Of a DNA stretch of 64,000 nt, positions 52,554-60,370 are shown in pieces. The stretch lies in assembly GCA_034933685.1 (NCBI GenBank), contig JAYFNB010000046.1, forward strand, positions 11,892 to 75,891. Direction: 5' to 3'. Both the position numbers and the translations under genes were made by a program. The notes under the pieces were generated by a model. That model was not told where the DNA came from and ran no database searches. It saw only the letters and a program-made list of their open reading frames with translations. Position 1 is the first letter of the stretch; each line of letters opens with the position of its first letter. The stretch comes from UBA8514 sp034933685. GTDB lineage: Bacteria; Bacillota; Clostridia; Lachnospirales; Anaerotignaceae.

Positions 52554-53828
52554 TTATCTGTAAATAATTTCACTTCTCTTAGGCCCATTGGATACTATTG
52601 TAATAGGATAACCAATTTCTTTTTCAATAAACTCTACATATTTTTTTGCATTTTCAGGCAATTCTTCATACTTGGAAATACCTCTTATGTCGCACTTCCA
52701 GCCTGGTAGAACTTTTAATACTGGCTTTGCTTTTTCTAGTAAAGGTGTAACAGGAAATTCATTTGTTATACCGCCGTCTATTTCGTAACCAACGCAAACA
52801 GGTATTTCGTCAAGGTAGCTTAAAACGTCAATTGCAGTAAATGCAACGTCAGTTGTACCTTGAAGCATACAGCCATAACGCGTTGCCACACAGTCAAACC
52901 AACCCATTCTTCTTGGTCTACCTGTTGTTGCACCGAACTCACCCGCATCGCCACCGCGAACACGTAACTCCTGCGCCTCGTCGCCAAAAATTTCGCTTAC
53001 AAAAGCACCGCCGCCAACTGCTGAGGAATAAGCTTTTGCAACTGTATATATTTTTTCTATAGCATAAGGTGGTATGCCTGCACCAATTGTACCAAAACCT
53101 GCTAAAGTTGAAGAAGAAGTTGTCATTGGGAAAATGCCGTGGTCTGGGTCTTTCAACGCACCTAACTGACCCTCCAGAAGAATATTTTTACCTTCTTTAA
53201 CAGCTTTGTTTAGATATTCTGCTGTATTAACAACATAAGGTGCAACTAACTCCTTATAACCTATAACTTCGTCAAAAATAGCTTTAGGGTCAAGAAGAGG
53301 CTGATGATATAAATGCTCTAAAAGCACATTTTTAATTTCGCATGCCGCCTCAATACGTTCTTTTAAAACATCTTCATGGAAAAGGTCGCAAATTTGGATA
53401 CCTGTTTTAGCATATTTGTCTGAATAAAAAGGAGCTATACCAGACTTTGTTGAGCCAAACTGCTTGTCACTAAGGCGAGCTTCTTCATAAGTATCAAAAA
53501 GTATGTGGTATGGCATAAGCAGCTGAACTCTGTCAGAAATTAAAATCTTTGGACTATGAAGACCATTGTCCTTAAGATATTTCATTTCTTTTACAAAATA
53601 AGGCACGTTAAAAGCAACACCTGTACCAATAATATTAACTGTATTTTTGTTGAAAATGCCACTTGGCATTTGATGAAGCGCAAATTTACCGTAATCATTT
53701 ATAATCGTGTGTCCTGCATTGCTTCCGCCTTGAAAACGAATTACTATGTCTGCATCTGCTGCAAGCATATCGGTAATTTTACCTTTTCCTTCGTCGCCCC
53801 AACAGGCGCCTACAATTGCTTTAACCAT
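52554..53828 (-). CDS. purA: Adenylosuccinate synthetase
   Basis: Joins IMP and aspartate with GTP, the first step toward AMP. The 424-residue protein has the P-loop-like GACWGDEGKGKITDML, FQGGSNAGHTI, the segment GQLGALKDPDHGIFPMTTSSST, and the GTP-binding TTGRPRRMGWFD. GGGAGG precedes the ATG. It is transcribed alone under a promoter at 53884-53912. Confidence 0.97.
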   Translation of the reverse strand: MVKAIVGACWGDEGKGKITDMLAADADIVIRFQGGSNAGHTIINDYGKFALHQMPSGIFNKNTVNIIGTGVAFNVPYFVKEMKYLKDNGLHSPKILISDRVQLLMPYHILFDTYEEARLSDKQFGSTKSGIAPFYSDKYAKTGIQICDLFHEDVLKERIEAACEIKNVLLEHLYHQPLLDPKAIFDEVIGYKELVAPYVVNTAEYLNKAVKEGKNILLEGQLGALKDPDHGIFPMTTSSSTLAGFGTIGAGIPPYAIEKIYTVAKAYSSAVGGGAFVSEIFGDEAQELRVRGGDAGEFGATTGRPRRMGWFDCVATRYGCMLQGTTDVAFTAIDVLSYLDEIPVCVGYEIDGGITNEFPVTPLLEKAKPVLKVLPGWKCDIRGISKYEELPENAKKYVEFIEKEIGYPITIVSNGPKRSEIIYR

Positions 53829-53883
53829 GTGAAAATTCCTCCCGGTATTTTATTAATAACATAATAACCCATATTACCTATAC

Positions 53884-53912
53884 ATTATACACCTGTACTT
53901 GATATAAGTAAA
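53884..53912 (-). promoter_or_regulatory. purA promoter
   Basis: On the minus strand, TTTACT (53907-53912), a 17-bp spacer and a consensus TATAAT (53884-53889). The start near 53877 gives a leader of about 50 nt. Confidence 0.6.
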
Positions 53913-53950
53913 ATAAATGCTTTTTATATTCAATATAAGTACATTTAATA

Positions 53951-53981
53951 TAAAAAGGATAGGCATTTACTGCCCATCCTT
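53951..53981 (-). terminator. Terminator of the purC-purF-purB unit
   Basis: The 11-bp stem 53955-53965 with 53971-53981 (one U-G wobble on the minus-strand RNA) is followed by TTTTTATATT. It lies 16 bases after the purB stop. Confidence 0.85.
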
Positions 53982-53996
53982 AGGTATTATACTTAA

Positions 53997-55430
53997 TTAA
54001 ACTCTTACTCCTTCACCCTCTGCAACAAGAATATCTTTATTAGCATCAAGTATAGGTTTAATAACATTTGCAATAAATTCCTCTGTTTGCTGTGGAGCAC
54101 GACCAACAAAATTTCTAGCATCCATAATAGATTCAAGCTCCTCAATTGTAAGACCAAAAGACTTGTCGTTAGCAATTCTTTCAAGTAAGTCGTTAGGCTT
54201 GCCTTCCATCTTTACAACTCGCCCTGCATCCATTGAATGGGTTCTGATTTTTTCGTGAAGTTCCTGTCTGTCGCCGCCTTTTTTAACCGCGTCCATCATA
54301 ATGTTTTCTGTAGCCATAAACGGAAGTTCATTATTAAGGTGCTGTTCAATAACCTTAGGATATACCACCAGTCCATCTACTACATTTCTGTATAAGGTAA
54401 GGATTGCGTCTATGCAAAGGAAAGCTTCCGGTACAGAAATTCTCTTATTTGCAGAGTCATCAAGAGTTCTTTCAAACCACTGTGTTGAAGCTGTTATTGC
54501 AGGATTTATAGCATCTGCAATAACGTATCGAGCAAGAGAACCAATTCTTTCACTTCTCATTGGATTTCGTTTATATGCCATAGCGGATGAACCAATCTGG
54601 CTTTTTTCAAAAGGCTCTTCAATTTCTTTCAAATGCTGAAGAAGTCTTATATCGTTGCTGAACTTAAATGCACTTTGCGCAATTTGGCTAAGAACATTTA
54701 GCACTTGACTGTCAAGCTTTCTTGGATATGTTTGACCTGATACTGCAAAACAAGAGTCATAACCCATTTTTTCAGCAATCATACCATCTATTTTTTTAAC
54801 TTTTTCATGGTCATTGTCAAAAAGCTCAAGGAAACTTGCCTGTGTACCCGTTGTGCCTTTACTTCCAAGAAGTTTTGCTTTTGAAAGCTGGTGGTCAAGG
54901 TCTTCTAAATCCATAACCAAATCTTGTAACCAAAGGCTTGCACGTTTGCCAACTGTTGTTGTTTGAGCTGGCTGAAAATGTGTAAAGCCAAGGGTTGGCA
55001 TGTCTTTGTATTCCATGGCAAACTTTGAAAGCTCGTTAATTACATTTATAAGCTGTATTCTAACTAGCTTCATCGCCTCGGTCATTATAATAATGTCCGT
55101 GTTGTCACCAACGTAACAGCTTGTTGCACCAAGATGAATAATAGGCATAGCCGCCTTAGCCTGTGTACCAAAAGCATAAACATGGCTCATTACATCGTGT
55201 CGTACTTCTTTTTCTCTTTCCTCTGCCACCTCATAATTAATGTCATCTTTAAATTCTTTCATCTGAGCAATCTGCTCGTCTGTTATGTTAAGACCAAGTT
55301 CTTTTTCTACCTCTGCCAAAGCAATCCAAAGCTTGCGCCATGTTTTAAACTTATAGTCGGGTGAAAAAAGATAACTCATTTCATTACTAGCATAACGTGA
55401 ATTTAGGGGACTTTCGTATTTCTGCCTCAT
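53997..55430 (-). CDS. purB: Adenylosuccinate lyase
   Basis: Fumarase/aspartase-superfamily enzyme that splits SAICAR and adenylosuccinate. The 477-residue protein begins with the conserved YESPLNSRYASNEMSYLFSP. It contains the catalytic-His region GATSCYVGDNTD and the signature loop GSSAMAYKRNPMRSERI. The open frame reaches 55556, but GGAGG before the ATG at 55430 and the family N-terminus fix the start. That start lies inside purF: the two genes overlap by 44 bases in different frames. Confidence 0.96.
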   Translation of the reverse strand: MRQKYESPLNSRYASNEMSYLFSPDYKFKTWRKLWIALAEVEKELGLNITDEQIAQMKEFKDDINYEVAEEREKEVRHDVMSHVYAFGTQAKAAMPIIHLGATSCYVGDNTDIIIMTEAMKLVRIQLINVINELSKFAMEYKDMPTLGFTHFQPAQTTTVGKRASLWLQDLVMDLEDLDHQLSKAKLLGSKGTTGTQASFLELFDNDHEKVKKIDGMIAEKMGYDSCFAVSGQTYPRKLDSQVLNVLSQIAQSAFKFSNDIRLLQHLKEIEEPFEKSQIGSSAMAYKRNPMRSERIGSLARYVIADAINPAITASTQWFERTLDDSANKRISVPEAFLCIDAILTLYRNVVDGLVVYPKVIEQHLNNELPFMATENIMMDAVKKGGDRQELHEKIRTHSMDAGRVVKMEGKPNDLLERIANDKSFGLTIEELESIMDARNFVGRAPQQTEEFIANVIKPILDANKDILVAEGEGVRV

Positions 55431-56862
55431 CCTTAGCCTCCTCATCTGAATATAATGGTATATCTGTCGGATAGTTTCCTGTAAAGCAAGCATCGCAGAA
55501 ACCACACTTGGCACCTTTTGCGATGTCGTGAAGCTTTTCAAGACCAAGGTAACCAAGGCTGTCTACTCCAACAAATTTTGCAATTTCGTCAATTGGATAT
55601 TTACAGGCAATAAGCTTTTCTTTAGAGGGCACGTCTGTACCATAGTAGCATGGCCATAAAAACGGTGGTGAACTTACACGCATGTGTACTTCCTTCGCAC
55701 CTGCAAGTCTAAGGGTATTAACAAGCCTTGCAACTGTAGTACCTCTAACAATAGAGTCATCAATCATAATAACTCGCTTGCCCTCAACAGCCTGCTTTAA
55801 GGCATTAAGTTTGATTTTAACACCAATTTCCCTTTGTCCTTGGGTTGGGCTAATAAATGTACGACCTATATAACGGTTTTTAACAAGGCCAACGCCATAA
55901 GGAATTCCTGATTCCTCTGCATAGCCAATAGCCGCAGAAATGCCCGAGTCTGGAACACCTATTACAATGTCACCTTCAACAGGGTGCTGCTGTGCCAACT
56001 GGCGGCCTGCTTCTTTACGAGTTTCGTAAACACTAACACCTTCAATTACGCTGTCTGGACGTGCAAAATAGATGTATTCAAAAATACACATTCTTGACGG
56101 AGTTTTATTGCAATGTGTTTTAATCGAACGAAGCCCATCTTTATCAATAACAACAATTTCACCAGGTTCAATATCTCTAACAAACTCTGCACCAACACCA
56201 TCAAGTGCACAAGTTTCAGAGGCAATAATATAAGAATTGCCCATCTTACCCAAACAAAGCGGACGCATGCCCAGCGGGTCACGACATCCAATAAGTTTTC
56301 GTGGGCTCATTACAACAAGAGAGTAGGAGCCTTTAATTTTGTGCATAATATGCTCAACAGCCTCTTCAACTGAACCGCAGTTAACTCTTTCTTTTGCAAG
56401 TTCACAAGCAATAACTTCAGAGTCAATAGTGGTTTGGAAAATCATACCCTGTTGCTGAAGTTCATCCCTAAGCTCGTGGGCATTAACAAGATTTCCGTTA
56501 TGGGCAAGGGCAAGTGTTCCCTTTACATATCTTGAAACAAGTGGCTGTGCATTCTGTCTTAAACTTCCGCCTGCTGTTGAATAACGCACATGTCCAATTC
56601 CAATTTTACCAGTAAGCTTTTCAACCACATCGTCAGAAAATACATCAGGAACAAGTCCCATATCTTTATACTGTTTTACAACAGTATCGTCTGTTACGGC
56701 AATTCCACAGCTTTCCTGACCTCTGTGCTGAAGCGCGAAAAGACCGTAATAAACAATTCTTCCACTTTCATCATTGTCGTTATTGTAAACACCAAAAACG
56801 CCACATTCTTCCTTTAGTACATCGTCGTTTTCAATATCTTCAACAATATTATCTCTAATCAT
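55387..56862 (-). CDS. purF: Amidophosphoribosyltransferase
   Basis: Committed step of purine synthesis, making phosphoribosylamine from PRPP and glutamine. The 491-residue protein has a short propeptide ending before the nucleophile cysteine of EE-CGVFGVY. The Ntn glutaminase domain includes GHVRYSTAG, and the PRPP motif is VIMIDDSIVRGTT. C-terminal cysteines (PCYYGTDV, KCGFCDACFTG) are those of the oxygen-labile [4Fe-4S] PurF type. GGGAG seven bases before the ATG at 56862 is preferred to the TTG at 56883. The last 14 codons overlap purB. Confidence 0.97.
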   Translation of the reverse strand: MIRDNIVEDIENDDVLKEECGVFGVYNNDNDESGRIVYYGLFALQHRGQESCGIAVTDDTVVKQYKDMGLVPDVFSDDVVEKLTGKIGIGHVRYSTAGGSLRQNAQPLVSRYVKGTLALAHNGNLVNAHELRDELQQQGMIFQTTIDSEVIACELAKERVNCGSVEEAVEHIMHKIKGSYSLVVMSPRKLIGCRDPLGMRPLCLGKMGNSYIIASETCALDGVGAEFVRDIEPGEIVVIDKDGLRSIKTHCNKTPSRMCIFEYIYFARPDSVIEGVSVYETRKEAGRQLAQQHPVEGDIVIGVPDSGISAAIGYAEESGIPYGVGLVKNRYIGRTFISPTQGQREIGVKIKLNALKQAVEGKRVIMIDDSIVRGTTVARLVNTLRLAGAKEVHMRVSSPPFLWPCYYGTDVPSKEKLIACKYPIDEIAKFVGVDSLGYLGLEKLHDIAKGAKCGFCDACFTGNYPTDIPLYSDEEAKDEAEIRKSPKFTLC

Positions 56863-56905
56863 TTTTATTCTCCCTCTAGCCAATTTGGTAAGCCTAAAAA
56901 ACAGA

Positions 56906-57613
56906 TTACATAGAAGTTATTCTTCTCCAAACCTCTTCGTAAGCTTCTTCCACACCGCCTAAATCTCTGCGAAAACGGTCTTTGTCAAGTTTTTCGTTGG
57001 TTTCAACATCCCAAAGTCTGCATGTGTCAGGTGAAACCTCGTCGGCAAGTATAATTTTGTTGCCACAACGGCCAAATTCTATTTTAAAATCAATAAGTTT
57101 AATGCCTTTTTCAAGGAAATAGACTTTAAGTAATTCATTTACTTTTAATGCTTGTTCAGAAATTGATGCCAGTTCTTCTTTTGTTGCAAGACCAATAGCA
57201 AGTATCTGCATATCATTAATCATAGGGTCACCAAGTTCATCATTTTTATAAGAAAACTCGAGAATAGGGTTTAATAGAGCTGTTCCCTCTTCAACGCCGA
57301 ATTTTTTAGAAAAGCTTCCTGCTGCAACATTTCTTATAATAACTTCAAGAGGTACTATATTGACTTTTTTAACCAAAGTTGCTCTGTCGCTTAACTCTTC
57401 AACAAGATGTGTTTCAACACCGTTTTCTTGAAGATATTTAAAAACAATATTTGTCATTTTGTTGTTGATGACACCTTTGCCAACGATAGAGCCTTTTTTA
57501 AGACCATTAAATGCTGTTGCATCATCTTTGTACTCAACTATAAATAAATCTTCATCATCTGTCTTATAAACCTTTTTTGCCTTGCCTTCATAAAGCATAT
57601 CAAGCTTTTCCAT
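56906..57613 (-). CDS. purC: SAICAR synthase
   Basis: Phosphoribosylaminoimidazole-succinocarboxamide synthase, ATP-dependent, step eight of IMP synthesis. The 235-residue protein (MEKLDMLYEGKAKKVYKTDDED) contains VEYKDDATAFNG, PLEVIIRNVAAGS and ADEVSPDTCRLWD. The frame is open far upstream to 57865, but GGGGG before the ATG at 57613 and the family N-terminus fix the start. It is first in the purC-purF-purB unit; other pur genes lie outside the window. Confidence 0.97.
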   Translation of the reverse strand: MEKLDMLYEGKAKKVYKTDDEDLFIVEYKDDATAFNGLKKGSIVGKGVINNKMTNIVFKYLQENGVETHLVEELSDRATLVKKVNIVPLEVIIRNVAAGSFSKKFGVEEGTALLNPILEFSYKNDELGDPMINDMQILAIGLATKEELASISEQALKVNELLKVYFLEKGIKLIDFKIEFGRCGNKIILADEVSPDTCRLWDVETNEKLDKDRFRRDLGGVEEAYEEVWRRITSM

Positions 57614-57676
57614 TTGTATCCCCCTAAACTGAGCCAATAATATTTGATACTTAAAATCAAATTTAATCCAACATAT

Positions 57677-57705
57677 ATTGTACACAAAATATACAAACTT
57701 ATCAA
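57677..57705 (-). promoter_or_regulatory. Promoter of purC-purF-purB
   Basis: On the minus strand, TTGATA (57700-57705), a 17-bp spacer and TACAAT (57677-57682). A short inverted repeat TTGTA-N9-TACAA overlaps the -10 and spacer and could be an operator. I see no Bacillus-type PurBox pair (CGAA core) and no purine riboswitch. Confidence 0.65.
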
Positions 57706-57719
57706 TAGTATTACAGAAT

Positions 57720-57762
57720 AAACAATAGGGTATTACGATAAAAACTTTTACCGCAATACCCT
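57720..57762 (-). terminator. Terminator of the mrp gene
   Basis: A 14-bp stem (57727-57740 with 57749-57762) has two U-G wobbles that pair only on the minus-strand RNA, followed by a T-rich run ATTGTTTATT. It begins 17 bases after the mrp stop. Confidence 0.75.
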
Positions 57763-57779
57763 CCATAATTATGCACATT

Positions 57780-58604
57780 TTACAACTTTTCGATTTTTGC
57801 GTATGCTTCCGCAAGGAAAGGACAGTCAATGCTTTCAATATCTCCAGCATCGCAGGCTTTAGCAACCATTGGATCTATAGGCAATCTGCCAAGTACATCA
57901 ATCCCATACTCTTTTGCAATTTCATCAATATGGCTTTCTCCGTAAAGCATAATCTTCTTTCCACAGTCAGGACATGAAACATAACTCATGTTCTCAACAA
58001 TTCCCAAAATTGGAACATTCATTTTTTGTGCCATTTTCACAGCTTTGCCAACAATCATGCTAACAAGTTCCTGTGGTGATGTAACAATAACAATGCCGTC
58101 TATAGGCATACTTTGAAATACTGTAAGTGGAACATCACCTGTTCCAGGAGGCATATCCACAAAAAGATAGTCAATATCTTTCCAAATAACTTCGCTCCAA
58201 AATTGCTGAACAACGCCTGCAACAATTGGCCCTCTCCAAATAACAGGGTCAGTTTCGTTATCCAATATAAGGTTAGTACTCATTACATCAATGCCAGTGC
58301 GAGTTTTCATAGGAAGTATCCCAAACTCGTTTCCATTAGCTGTACCTTTAAGTCCAAATACCTTCGGTATAGAAGGTCCAGTTATATCTGCATCCATAAT
58401 ACCACAGTGATACCCTTTTTTCTGCATACCATTTGTAAGTAAAGATGTAACCAATGATTTTCCAACGCCACCTTTACCGCTTACAATACCAATTATTTTT
58501 TTTACATTACTTTGTTCGTGAGGTGCAACTAGCAAACTTTCTGCTTTTCTGTCGCTACAATTTTCACCGCAACTAGAGCAGTTTTGTGAACAATTTTCGC
58601 TCAT
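57780..58604 (-). CDS. Mrp/NBP35-family iron-sulfur cluster carrier ATPase
   Basis: 274 residues. The P-loop NTPase core has the deviant Walker A GIVSGKGGVGKS, MDADITGPSIPK and DMPPGTGDVPLT. It scaffolds and transfers [4Fe-4S] clusters. Two cysteine features stand out: an N-terminal CSQNCSSCGENCS motif like the ferredoxin-type motif of eukaryotic and archaeal NBP35, and the C-terminal CPDCGKK bridging-cluster CxxC. The frame starts at a GTG at 58613, but GGAG eight bases before the ATG at 58604 is better placed. It is monocistronic, divergent from the ABC transporter. Confidence 0.92.
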   Translation of the reverse strand: MSENCSQNCSSCGENCSDRKAESLLVAPHEQSNVKKIIGIVSGKGGVGKSLVTSLLTNGMQKKGYHCGIMDADITGPSIPKVFGLKGTANGNEFGILPMKTRTGIDVMSTNLILDNETDPVIWRGPIVAGVVQQFWSEVIWKDIDYLFVDMPPGTGDVPLTVFQSMPIDGIVIVTSPQELVSMIVGKAVKMAQKMNVPILGIVENMSYVSCPDCGKKIMLYGESHIDEIAKEYGIDVLGRLPIDPMVAKACDAGDIESIDCPFLAEAYAKIEKL

Positions 58605-58770
58605 ATAATTCACTCCATTTCAAATTATGTTTTAAAACCTTAAATCTTTACATCTTCAAGTTATTTAACCACTTTTTCGGAATTATGTCAATAATTTACT
58701 TGCTTCATTTCAAGCACCAAACCTGCTGGTACAAAATATAATAATAAAAAAAGCAGGAGGTTTTGCCGTA

Positions 58771-59520
58771 ATGCCACCCATTGTTGAACTAAAAAATATA
58801 AGCCTAATCTATCATAGCAAAAGCGGTGAAACTCAAGCAATAAAAGATTTATCCTTAAGTATTGAACAAGGTGAATTTGTAAGCATTGTAGGTCCTTCCG
58901 GTTGTGGAAAAAGCACCATTCTTTCTATATTAGCAAAACTTTTAACACCAACTACTGGAGAAGTTGAAATATCAGAAGGTGCAAAGGTTGGATATATGTT
59001 GCAAAAGGACTATCTTTTTGAATGGCGAACTATATTTAGCAATGCGTGCCTTGGGCTTGAGATAGAAAAAAATCTTACAGCTGAAAATAAATCTCAGGTT
59101 ATGGACTTGCTTAAAAAATACGGTCTCGGTGATTTTATTAATTCTAAACCATCTCAACTTAGTGGAGGAATGCGTCAGAGAGCCGCACTTATACGCACCC
59201 TTGCTCTTCGCCCTGATATTCTTTTACTTGACGAACCCTTTTCTGCTTTAGATTACCAAACAAGACTTCTGGTGTCCGATGAAATAAGTGCTATAATTCG
59301 CAATGAAAAAAAAACTGCAATACTTGTAACCCACGATATTTCTGAGGCTGTTGCCACTTCTGACCGAGTATTTGTTCTTTCGGCCAGGCCCGCTACCTTA
59401 AAATCGATTTACACCATAGAGCTTAATGTTCCGGAAAGAACACCTATAAAAAGCCGCGAGGCAAAAGAGTTTAATTACTACTTTAATAAAATTTGGAAGG
59501 ACTTGGATGTAAATGTATAA
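58771..59520 (+). CDS. ABC transporter ATP-binding protein, SsuB/TauB/NrtD-type
   Basis: 249 residues. Walker A GPSGCGKSTI, Q-loop MLQKDYLFEW, signature LSGGMRQRAALIRTLALRP, Walker B ILLLDEPFSALD and H-loop VTHDISEA are all intact. The family couples to permeases for nitrate, sulfonate, taurine or thiamine-precursor uptake; the substrate cannot be told here. GCAGGAGG precedes the ATG, and a TATAAT at 58737-58742 may be its -10, without a good -35. It overlaps the permease start by eight bases. Confidence 0.92.
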   Translation: MPPIVELKNISLIYHSKSGETQAIKDLSLSIEQGEFVSIVGPSGCGKSTILSILAKLLTPTTGEVEISEGAKVGYMLQKDYLFEWRTIFSNACLGLEIEKNLTAENKSQVMDLLKKYGLGDFINSKPSQLSGGMRQRAALIRTLALRPDILLLDEPFSALDYQTRLLVSDEISAIIRNEKKTAILVTHDISEAVATSDRVFVLSARPATLKSIYTIELNVPERTPIKSREAKEFNYYFNKIWKDLDVNV

Positions 59521-60328
59521 TTCTGATTTGCAAAACACCTCGGCTGAACAAATTGCATATTTAAACGGATTGAGAAGAAGAAAAAGACAAATTAAGCTTT
59601 GTCAGCTTTTTATACTTGTGGCTTTTGTAGCGGCTTGGGAATTATCGGCACGCTTTGGAATAATTGATGCATTTATATTCAGTCAACCTTCCCGCATGCT
59701 TTCATCAGCCATTGATATGTGTATTTCAGGCAGCATTTTTAAGCACATTGGCGTAACAGTGTTTGAAACTGTTTTAGGGTTTACTATGGGTACAGTTATG
59801 GGTACCGCCATGGCTGTTTTGTTATGGTGGAACAGCTTCATAAATGAAGTCTCCGAGCCATATCTTGTTGTATTTAACAGTCTTCCTAAAACAGCACTTG
59901 CTCCAATAATTATTGTATGGCTTGGAAACAATATGTCGTCAATTATTGCAACTGCCCTTCTTACGTCAGTAATTGTTACTGTTCTTAATGTATCTGCTGG
60001 ATTTGCAGATGTGGATAATGAAAAAATCAAGTTAATATATACATTCGGAGGTACAAAAAAACAGGTTCTCACAAAAGTTATACTTCCAGCTTCTGTGCCC
60101 GCAATTATAAACGCACTTAAAATAAACGTTGGATTATCTTTTGTAGGTGTAATTGTAGGCGAATTTTTAGTAGCAAAAGCAGGATTGGGTTACCTTATCG
60201 TTTATGGCAGCCAAGTATTCAAACTAGACTGGGTCATGCTTTCCGTTGTAATACTTGCAATTTTAGCAGCTTTTATGTACAAATCCATCATTTTGCTTGA
60301 AAAAAAAATAATGAAGTGGCGTGAGTGA
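59513..60328 (+). CDS. ABC transporter permease, SsuC/TauC-type
   Basis: 271 residues with about six transmembrane helices. The EAA loop that contacts the ATPase is FGGTKKQVLTKVILPASVPAIINALKI. The segments GLSFVGVIVGEFLVAKAGLGYLI and a C-terminal helix are typical of the BPD_transp_1 family. It follows the ATPase gene with an eight-base overlap. No periplasmic-type substrate-binding lipoprotein lies on either side, so the binding protein must be encoded elsewhere or be absent. Confidence 0.92.
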   Translation: MYNSDLQNTSAEQIAYLNGLRRRKRQIKLCQLFILVAFVAAWELSARFGIIDAFIFSQPSRMLSSAIDMCISGSIFKHIGVTVFETVLGFTMGTVMGTAMAVLLWWNSFINEVSEPYLVVFNSLPKTALAPIIIVWLGNNMSSIIATALLTSVIVTVLNVSAGFADVDNEKIKLIYTFGGTKKQVLTKVILPASVPAIINALKINVGLSFVGVIVGEFLVAKAGLGYLIVYGSQVFKLDWVMLSVVILAILAAFMYKSIILLEKKIMKWRE

Positions 60329-60370
60329 TATTTTAATTTCGTAATTCTATTACAAATACCCACTAAAATT

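Noticed and set aside
58722..58757. CCTGCT/AGCAGG pairing that could hide the ribosome binding site of the ABC ATPase gene
   Set aside because: The left arm lies upstream of the predicted -10 box at 58737-58742, so it would not be in the transcript.
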